From assembly GCA_948471525.1 (NCBI GenBank), contig CAOKSY010000019.1, positions 1-11,776 on the forward strand: a DNA stretch of 11,776 nucleotides, given 5' to 3'. The position numbers and the translations under genes were made by a program. Source of the stretch: an uncultured Clostridia bacterium (GTDB lineage Bacteria > Bacillota > Clostridia > Christensenellales > UBA3700). Positions 6,775 to 11,776 of this stretch are shown one piece after another (within the stretch, counting starts at the first letter, position 1; the number at the start of each line of letters is the position of its first letter). The notes under the pieces are model-generated. The model was not told the origin of the DNA and made no database searches. It saw only the letters and a list, made by a program, of their open reading frames with translations.

Positions 6775-6803
6775 TTGACTTAAATTTCAAATACATTTAA
6801 AAT
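6775..6803 (+). promoter_or_regulatory. str operon promoter P1
   Basis: TTGACT (6775-6780), 17 bp, then TAAAAT (6798-6803): a near-consensus sigma-A promoter in an AT-rich tract. It lies about 150 bp before rpsL and would give a structured leader of about 140 nt. Confidence 0.75.
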
Positions 6804-6833
6804 AGTTGTGTTATGAGTAAAATGCTACTCGTA

Positions 6834-6842
6834 TGCTATAAT
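6834..6842 (+). promoter_or_regulatory. Possible second str promoter P2 (extended -10)
   Basis: TGCTATAAT combines a perfect TATAAT with the TGn extended -10 element. No good -35 box sits at the right distance. Transcription would start near 6849, just before the leader hairpin at 6853. It may be a second start for the operon. Confidence 0.5.
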
Positions 6843-6852
6843 ATTGCTCAAA

Positions 6853-6920
6853 AAAACTGTGGGTGTGACAGTTTTGGGTCAATAAATATGAGATTATCCT
6901 TCGGGGTTGCTGGATAACTC
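6853..6920 (+). promoter_or_regulatory. Structured rpsL leader: two hairpins
   Basis: AAAACTGT (6853-6860) pairs perfectly with ACAGTTTT (6868-6875). GAGATTATCC (6890-6899) pairs with GGATAACTC (6912-6920), with one bulged A. Both lie between the promoters and the rpsL ribosome binding site. An autoregulatory or antitermination role would fit a ribosomal protein operon but is inference; I do not recognise a named leader family. Confidence 0.45.
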
Positions 6921-6937
6921 ATCCGACACATTAACAC

Positions 6938-6943
6938 AGGAGG
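6938..6943 (+). promoter_or_regulatory. rpsL ribosome binding site that fixes the start
   Basis: AGGAGG lies 8 bp before ATG 6952. This decides for MPTINQL as the N-terminus over an upstream in-frame TTG at 6907, which has no binding site and lies in the leader hairpin. Confidence 0.9.
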
Positions 6944-6951
6944 TTCACAAA

Positions 6952-7323
6952 ATGCCAACTATCAATCAATTAATCAGGCAAGGTCGTGAGAAGCAAGTCA
7001 AGAAGTCTACTGCACCTATCATGCAGAAGAATCCCCAGAAGAGAGGCGTTTGCCTTTCCGTTACTACTACTTCTCCCAAAAAACCTAACTCGGCTTTGAG
7101 AAAGATCGCGAGAGTTCGTCTTGTCAACGGTCTCGAGGGTACTATTTATATCCCCGGTATCGGTCACAATCTGCAAGAGCACAGCGTCGTTCTTATCAGA
7201 GGCGGAAGAGTCAGAGATTTGCCGGGTGTAAGATACCACATTATCCGTGGTACGTTGGACAGCGCAGGCGTTGCAAAACGTATGCAGGCCAGATCTAAAT
7301 ATGGCGCTAAGAGACCTAAATAA
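6952..7323 (+). CDS. rpsL: 30S ribosomal protein S12
   Basis: S12 lies in the decoding centre of the small subunit and affects accuracy and streptomycin response. The 123-residue product has the expected landmarks: MPTINQLIR start, QKRGVC (29-34), TTSPKKPNSALRK (39-51), GHNLQEHSVVLIRGGRV (71-87), DLPGVRYH and the RSKYGAKRPK end. Length is standard (about 124). Lys43, a streptomycin-sensitivity position, is intact, but residue 88 is Arg (codon AGA) where Lys is usual; Lys-to-Arg here is a known streptomycin-resistance substitution in other bacteria. It is first in the str operon, with 61 bp to rpsG. Confidence 0.97.
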   Translation: MPTINQLIRQGREKQVKKSTAPIMQKNPQKRGVCLSVTTTSPKKPNSALRKIARVRLVNGLEGTIYIPGIGHNLQEHSVVLIRGGRVRDLPGVRYHIIRGTLDSAGVAKRMQARSKYGAKRPK

Positions 7324-7384
7324 GCTTAGCCTATTTAGTCGGATGTAATTATTATTCACAATCTATAAAGGAGGTATAGAAGTT

Positions 7385-7855
7385 ATGCCAAGAAGAAATT
7401 CGGTCCCTGTCAGGGACGTATTGCCGGATCCTATGTACGGCAGTAAGGTCATCACTAAATTTGTCAATCAAATTATGTGGGACGGTAAGAAAGGTACTGC
7501 GCAGTCTATAGTTTACGGCGCGTTTGATATAATCGAAAACAAGTTGGGTATGCCGGCTATGGAGGTGTTCAATAAAGCGTTGGACAACGTGATGCCTTCT
7601 CTCGAAGTAAAGGCTCGTCGCGTAGGCGGTTCCACATATCAGGTTCCGATGGAGATCCGCCCCGCAAGAAGGCAGACTCTCGCTATCAGATGGCTCGTGA
7701 CCTTCTCCCGCAAGAGAGGCGAAAAGACTATGATAGACAGAGTTGCGGCAGAATTGATGGACGCTTACAACAACACCGGAAACTCCGTCAAGAAGAAAGA
7801 AGACATGCACAGAATGGCTGAAGCCAACAAGGCTTTCGCTCACTATCGTTGGTAA
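7385..7855 (+). CDS. rpsG: 30S ribosomal protein S7
   Basis: S7 starts assembly of the 30S head by binding 16S rRNA, contacts the E site, and in E. coli represses its own operon by binding the rpsL-rpsG spacer. The 156-residue product is standard length and shows MPRRNSVPVRDVLPDP, a KFVNQIMWDGKK helix, KARRVGGSTYQVP and RWLVTFSRKR, and ends with KAFAHYRW. AAGGAGG (7368-7374) lies 10 bp before ATG. The 61-bp spacer from rpsL shows no hairpin obvious to me, so S7 autoregulation at that site is not supported by eye. Confidence 0.98.
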   Translation: MPRRNSVPVRDVLPDPMYGSKVITKFVNQIMWDGKKGTAQSIVYGAFDIIENKLGMPAMEVFNKALDNVMPSLEVKARRVGGSTYQVPMEIRPARRQTLAIRWLVTFSRKRGEKTMIDRVAAELMDAYNNTGNSVKKKEDMHRMAEANKAFAHYRW

Positions 7856-7885
7856 TCTCAACGACATACTTAGAAGAGGTATAAA

Positions 7886-9982
7886 ATGGGTAGAGAATAT
7901 TCTTTGGAAAATACCAGAAATATCGGCATCATGGCGCACATCGACGCCGGTAAAACTACCACCAGTGAAAGAATTTTGTTCTATACGGGTATCAACCATA
8001 AGATCGGCGAGGTTCACGAAGGAGCCGCTACGATGGACTGGATGGAACAGGAGCAGGAGAGAGGTATCACAATTACTTCCGCGGCTACCACCACTCACTG
8101 GAAAGGAAATTGCATAAACCTTATCGATACGCCCGGACACGTGGACTTCACGGTTGAAGTTGAGCGTTCGTTGCGTATTCTCGACGGAGCCGTAGCGCTG
8201 TTCTGCGCAAGAGGCGGCGTCGAGCCGCAGTCCGAGACCGTTTGGAGACAGGCTACGAAGTATCACGTACCGAGAATAGCTTTCGTCAACAAGATGGACA
8301 AGGACGACGGTAATTATTTCAGAACTATCGAAATGATGAACAAGAGACTCAGCGCCAACGCGGTCGCTATGCAGTGTCCGATCGGCGCGGAGAAGAACTT
8401 CAGAGGAGTTATAGACCTTCTCACTATGAAGGCTTACTACAATGAGGGTAAAAACGGCGAGATCCTCACCGAAAAGGAAATACCCGAAGAGTATGCGGAT
8501 CAAGCTGAAGAGCTCAGAGCAGCTCTTATCGAAAAGATTGCGGAATTCGATGACGCTCTTATGGAGAAATTCTTCGAGGGCGACATCAGCATAGAAGCTA
8601 TGCCCAAGTCGATGATCCAACCGATAGTTCGTAAGGCTACTATCGATATGAAGATCACTCCCGCTTTCTGCGGCACTTCGCTCGGAAACAAGGGCACGCA
8701 GTTGTTGCTCGACGCTATCGTCGACTATCTGCCCGCTCCGACGGACGTTCCCAACGTAGAGGGATATGTTCCCGGCAAGAAAGAGGAAATCACTACGCGT
8801 AAATCCGACGACGCAGAGAAGTTCAGCGGACTTGCGTTTAAGATCGCTACCGATCCGTTTATCGGAAAACTTGCGTTCTTCAGAGTATATTCGGGCGTGC
8901 TCACAAAGGGTTCGTACGTTTATAACTCTACCAAAGATAAGAGAGAGAGAGTCGGCCGTCTCGTGAGAATGCACGCAAACAGCCGTACCGAAATAGACGA
9001 AGCTTACGCGGGCGACATCGTCGCTATCGTAGGTCTCAAGGATACTACGACCGGCGATACGCTCTGCGACGAAGGTTCTCCCATCATTCTCGAGTCTATG
9101 GAATTCCCCGATCCCGTTATTCAGATTGCTATCGAGCCGAAGACAAAAGCGGGTCAGGAAAAGATGGGTATCGCTTTGCAGAAACTTGCAGAAGAGGATC
9201 CTACTTTTAAGACGTACACCAACCAAGAGACCGGTCAGACTATTATTGCAGGTATGGGCGAGTTGCACTTGGATATAATCGTTGACAGACTTAAGAGAGA
9301 ATTTAAGGTTGAGGCAAACGTAGGCGCTCCGCAGGTTGCTTACCGCGAGACTATACGCGATACCGTAAACGCAGAAGGACTCTTCAAGAGACAGTCCGGC
9401 GGTAAAGGTCAGTACGGTCACTGTAAGATCGTCATTTCTCCGAACGAAGCGGGCAAGGGCTTTACCTTTGTCGATAAGACTGTCGGCGGCAGTATTCCGA
9501 AGGAATATATCCCCGCTGTCGAAGCAGGTATCAAGGAAGCTGCCAGAGGCGGTATCCTTGCAGGTTATGAGATGGTAGACTTCAACGTAGATCTTATGGA
9601 CGGTTCTTACCACGAAGTAGACTCGTCTGAAATGGCGTTTAAGATCGCAGGATCTATGGCGTTCAAGGACGGCGCTACCAAAGCTAAACCCGTACTTCTC
9701 GAACCTATAATGAGCGTAGAAGTTCAGGCTCCGGAGGATTATCTCGGTACTATTCTCGGCAGCGTTACCGCTAGAAGAGGTACTATCAAGACTACCGAAG
9801 AGAGAAACGGCGTCCAGGTAGTAGACGCGGACGTTCCGCTCGCTGAAATGTTCGGTTACGCTACTGATCTTAGAGGCGCAACGCAGGGTAGAGGTAACTT
9901 CGTAATGCAGTTCGACCACTACGCAGAAGTGCCCAAGTCGGTATCCGAGAAGATCATCGGCGCAAGATCCAAAAAGGATTAA
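7886..9982 (+). CDS. fusA: Translation elongation factor G
   Basis: EF-G is the GTPase that drives translocation of tRNA and mRNA on the ribosome and takes part in ribosome recycling. The 698-residue product has all G motifs: AHIDAGKTTTSER (17-29), the RGIT switch I motif, DTPGHVDFTVEVERS, NKMDKDDGNYF, and the later domains, including GKGQYGHCK (start of domain IV) and HEVDSSEMAFK. Length is typical (about 690-705). The start has a weaker binding site (GAAGAGG at 7873-7879, 6 bp before ATG), 30 bp after rpsG, consistent with co-transcription. Nothing is missing or broken. Confidence 0.98.
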   Translation: MGREYSLENTRNIGIMAHIDAGKTTTSERILFYTGINHKIGEVHEGAATMDWMEQEQERGITITSAATTTHWKGNCINLIDTPGHVDFTVEVERSLRILDGAVALFCARGGVEPQSETVWRQATKYHVPRIAFVNKMDKDDGNYFRTIEMMNKRLSANAVAMQCPIGAEKNFRGVIDLLTMKAYYNEGKNGEILTEKEIPEEYADQAEELRAALIEKIAEFDDALMEKFFEGDISIEAMPKSMIQPIVRKATIDMKITPAFCGTSLGNKGTQLLLDAIVDYLPAPTDVPNVEGYVPGKKEEITTRKSDDAEKFSGLAFKIATDPFIGKLAFFRVYSGVLTKGSYVYNSTKDKRERVGRLVRMHANSRTEIDEAYAGDIVAIVGLKDTTTGDTLCDEGSPIILESMEFPDPVIQIAIEPKTKAGQEKMGIALQKLAEEDPTFKTYTNQETGQTIIAGMGELHLDIIVDRLKREFKVEANVGAPQVAYRETIRDTVNAEGLFKRQSGGKGQYGHCKIVISPNEAGKGFTFVDKTVGGSIPKEYIPAVEAGIKEAARGGILAGYEMVDFNVDLMDGSYHEVDSSEMAFKIAGSMAFKDGATKAKPVLLEPIMSVEVQAPEDYLGTILGSVTARRGTIKTTEERNGVQVVDADVPLAEMFGYATDLRGATQGRGNFVMQFDHYAEVPKSVSEKIIGARSKKD

Positions 9983-10008
9983 CATTTTATTTAATATATA
10001 AATAAAGG

Positions 10009-10037
10009 TTGACAAAACATAAAAAACATTATAAAAT
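10009..10037 (+). promoter_or_regulatory. Internal promoter for tuf
   Basis: TTGACA (10009-10014), 17 bp, TAAAAT (10032-10037), in the 111-bp AT-rich gap between fusA and tuf. It would give tuf extra transcription beyond read-through from the str promoters, fitting the high demand for EF-Tu. There is no terminator in the gap. Confidence 0.75.
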
Positions 10038-10093
10038 AAAAAAGTAAAATAAAGACTAATATCATTTTTATTATTTTAGGAGGATATTTAATT

Positions 10094-11296
10094 ATGGCTA
10101 AGGCTAAATTCGAAAGAAATAAACCACACGTAAATATCGGTACGATCGGCCACGTCGACCACGGTAAGACCACTCTTACTGCCGCTATTACAATGTATTC
10201 TTCCGCAAAGGGCTATGCTCAGAAGATGAGATACGACGAAATCGATAAGGCTCCGGAAGAGAGAGAAAGAGGTATCACAATCAATACCGCTCACGTTGAG
10301 TACGAGACCGCTTCGCGTCACTACGCTCACGTTGACTGCCCCGGACACGCGGACTATGTTAAAAACATGATCACCGGTGCAGCTCAGATGGACGGCGCTA
10401 TCTTGGTAGTTGCTTCCACTGACGGCCCGATGCCACAGACCAGAGAACACATCTTGCTTGCTCGTCAGGTAGGCGTTCCTTATATCGTTGTATTCATGAA
10501 CAAGACCGACCAAGTAGACGATCCCGAACTTCTCGAGCTCGTTGAAATGGAAATCAGAGAACTCCTCAGCGAGTACGGTTTCCCCGGCGACGACACTCCG
10601 ATTATCAAGGGTTCTGCTCTTCTCGCTTTGGAAGCTGCTTCCAACGATAAGGCTGACGATCCTGCTTGCGCTTGCATACAGGAACTCCTCGATGCTGTAG
10701 ACGCTTATATTCCTGCTCCCGAGCGTGATACCGACAAGCCGTTCCTTATGCCTGTCGAAGACGTATTCACCATCACCGGTAGAGGTACTGTTGCTACAGG
10801 TAGAGTAGAAAGAGGCGTCGTAAAAGTTCAGGATAAGGTTCAGATCGTTGGTATCAAAGATACCGTCGACACTACCGTTACCGGTCTCGAAATGTTCAGA
10901 AAGCTTCTTGACGAGGCATTCGCAGGCGACAACGTAGGCGCATTGCTCCGTGGTATAGACAGAAAGGGCATCGAAAGAGGTCAGGTTCTTGCTAAACCCG
11001 GTACTATCAATCCGCACACCAAGTTTGCTTCGCAGGTTTACGTTTTGACCAAAGATGAAGGCGGTCGTCATACTCCGTTCTTCAACGGTTATCGTCCGCA
11101 GTTCTATTTCAGAACAACCGACGTTACCGGTTCGATCCAACTTCCTGCTGGCGTTGAGATGGTTATGCCCGGCGACAACATCAATATGGACGTATCGCTC
11201 ATCACTCCGATCGCTATCGAAGAAGGACTTCGTTTCGCTATTCGTGAAGGCGGTAGAACGGTTGGTTCCGGCGTCGTTGCTAAGATCACCGAATAA
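10094..11296 (+). CDS. tuf: Translation elongation factor Tu
   Basis: EF-Tu carries aminoacyl-tRNA to the ribosomal A site in a GTP-dependent way. The 400-residue product has GHVDHGKTTLT (19-29), RGITINTAHVEYET, DCPGHADYVKNM, the NKTD guanine-specificity motif and GSAL, followed by domains II and III with GRGTVATGRVERG, AKPGTINPHTKF, FRTTDVTGSI and GRTVGSGVVAKI. Length is typical (394-400). AGGAGG (10078-10083) lies 10 bp before ATG. It is the last gene of the operon and is followed by a terminator. No second tuf copy is in the window. Confidence 0.98.
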   Translation: MAKAKFERNKPHVNIGTIGHVDHGKTTLTAAITMYSSAKGYAQKMRYDEIDKAPEERERGITINTAHVEYETASRHYAHVDCPGHADYVKNMITGAAQMDGAILVVASTDGPMPQTREHILLARQVGVPYIVVFMNKTDQVDDPELLELVEMEIRELLSEYGFPGDDTPIIKGSALLALEAASNDKADDPACACIQELLDAVDAYIPAPERDTDKPFLMPVEDVFTITGRGTVATGRVERGVVKVQDKVQIVGIKDTVDTTVTGLEMFRKLLDEAFAGDNVGALLRGIDRKGIERGQVLAKPGTINPHTKFASQVYVLTKDEGGRHTPFFNGYRPQFYFRTTDVTGSIQLPAGVEMVMPGDNINMDVSLITPIAIEEGLRFAIREGGRTVGSGVVAKITE

Positions 11297-11312
11297 TTTA
11301 AAACAAATCGAT

Positions 11313-11344
11313 AAAAAGGATCCTTTCGAGGGTCCTTTTTGTTT
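11313..11344 (+). terminator. Intrinsic terminator of the str operon
   Basis: AAAAAGGATCC (11313-11323) pairs with GGGTCCTTTTT (11330-11340), 11 pairs including one wobble, around the loop TTTCGA. The T-run ends the stem, so the hairpin also has an A/T-flanked form on the other strand and may work in both directions. Confidence 0.9.
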
Positions 11345-11435
11345 GAAAATTTTCTAATAAATAGTAATTAAAATAGATTTCTTGCCATATTAGCACAATG
11401 AGGAAACCTCCTTCTTATATGAGCTGATATTGGTT

Positions 11436-11470
11436 CGTTCGACTGCGCATACGCTCCGCTCAGGGTGACG
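11436..11470 (-). repeat. 35-bp dispersed repeat, inverted partner of 6659-6693
   Basis: On the minus strand it begins CGTCACCCTGAGCGGAGC and matches 6659-6693 with three mismatches. Confidence 0.75.
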
Positions 11471-11499
11471 ATTGTATTGCGCTGTACGACCTCAATACT

Positions 11500-11550
11500 G
11501 TCATCTCGATCGAAGTCCATCGTCATCTCGACCGTAACGAAGAGATATAA
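11500..11550 (+). repeat. REP-like motif, two adjacent partial copies
   Basis: GTCATCTCGATCGAAGTCC is followed at once by CGTCATCTCGACCGTAACG and AAGAGAT. This is the reverse complement of the motif type seen at 4831-4860 and 6602-6632. Confidence 0.6.
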
Positions 11551-11623
11551 TCCGATAATTTGTCATTGATGCTCGCAAAAGACGCATCTGCCGCTCTTGC
11601 TAAACCGTCGCTTAGCTCCTTAC

Positions 11624-11678
11624 GACCGACGTGGAGAGATCTCAAATCGGTCATTTCGACCAACGTGGAGAGATCTAA
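11624..11678 (+). repeat. REP-like motif, second pair of copies
   Basis: GACCGACGTGGAGAGATCT (11624-11642) and GTCATTTCGACCAACGTGG with AGAGATCT (11650-11676) are two copies in tandem. They belong to the same loose family as 4963-4990. Confidence 0.6.
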
Positions 11679-11776
11679 ACCTATTAAAATAAACTAAAAA
11701 AGCATATTTCTTATCATAACCCTTATTTATCTCACTTAAAATTATGTAAAATTAAAAACAAAAATGTCGACATATC

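Larger units (their letters stand above)
11345..11776. other. Gene-free tail with dispersed repeats
   Basis: No supported gene. The 35-bp inverted partner of 6659-6693 lies at 11436-11470, REP-like motifs lie at 11500-11550 and 11624-11678, and the last 95 bp are strongly AT-rich. A 32-codon minus-strand frame overlaps the tuf terminator and is not accepted. Confidence 0.6.

Noticed and set aside
6888..6917. Nine-codon leader peptide before rpsL (MRLSFGVAG)
   Set aside because: No ribosome binding site and no codon pattern typical of an attenuation peptide; it overlaps the leader hairpin.
6907..6951. TTG start giving a 15-residue N-terminal extension of S12
   Set aside because: It lies in a leader hairpin without a binding site, whereas AGGAGG is placed correctly for ATG 6952 and the family start MPTINQL.
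7352..10015. 887-codon minus-strand frame opposite rpsG and fusA
   Set aside because: Shadow of highly expressed genes with biased codons; the + strand encodes complete S7 and EF-G.
11298..11396. 32-codon minus-strand frame with GTG start and an AGGAGG-like site
   Set aside because: It runs through the tuf terminator, is not protein-like, and the AGGAGG may be part of a small GAGG/CCTC hairpin.

Overview
The window looks like a chromosomal piece from an uncultured, gut-type Clostridia-related Bacillota. That placement is inference, from the style of S12, EF-G and EF-Tu, strong AGGAGG ribosome binding sites, TTGACA-type promoters, and a giant surface protein of a kind familiar from Christensenellales-like metagenome assemblies. 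All recognisable genes are on the + strand. I see no tRNA, rRNA, CRISPR array, transposase or reverse transcriptase here.

Layout. (1) 1-4644: the 3' part of a very large surface protein gene. The reading frame is open from base 1, so its true start lies outside the window. The visible protein begins with the last residues of a lectin-like module (SFAVRPAFH), then Ig-like beta repeats, an EPGGN stalk, two membrane segments, coiled coil and a compact C-terminal domain. (2) 4645-6770: about 2.1 kb without an intact gene. It holds a perfect 14-bp hairpin, dispersed REP-like repeats, a 97-bp direct repeat at each side, a sigma-A-like promoter, and a tandem array of four units of about 335-342 bp. 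(3) 6775-11340: the str operon rpsL-rpsG-fusA-tuf with its own promoters, an extra promoter before tuf and a terminator after it. (4) 11341-11776: REP-like repeats and AT-rich sequence, no gene.

The exciting part is the array. Each unit starts with a fragment encoding exactly 29 codons from a WLRS motif to an ASFAVRPALH motif, the same motif with which the visible surface protein begins. Each fragment is followed by about 220 bp that can fold into the same set of stems, with compensatory base changes between copies. Cassettes A and C differ at 19 bases between the conserved ends; 15 of these are adenine in cassette A and 18 are adenine in one of the two. Adenine-targeted change, fixed length, and an adenine-free invariant 3' end are hallmarks of diversity-generating retroelements (DGRs). 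My working model is that the array is a transcribed bank of template-like or silent cassettes, each joined to a structured RNA, serving the variable lectin-like domain of the upstream surface protein or its paralogues. The reverse transcriptase and the receiving variable region are not in the window, so the mechanism is unproven; gene conversion from silent cassettes or a decaying repeat family remain alternatives.

The str operon supplies ribosomal proteins S12 and S7 and elongation factors G and Tu and is unrelated in function to the array. Its main oddities are Arg at S12 position 88 and its separation from rpoBC.
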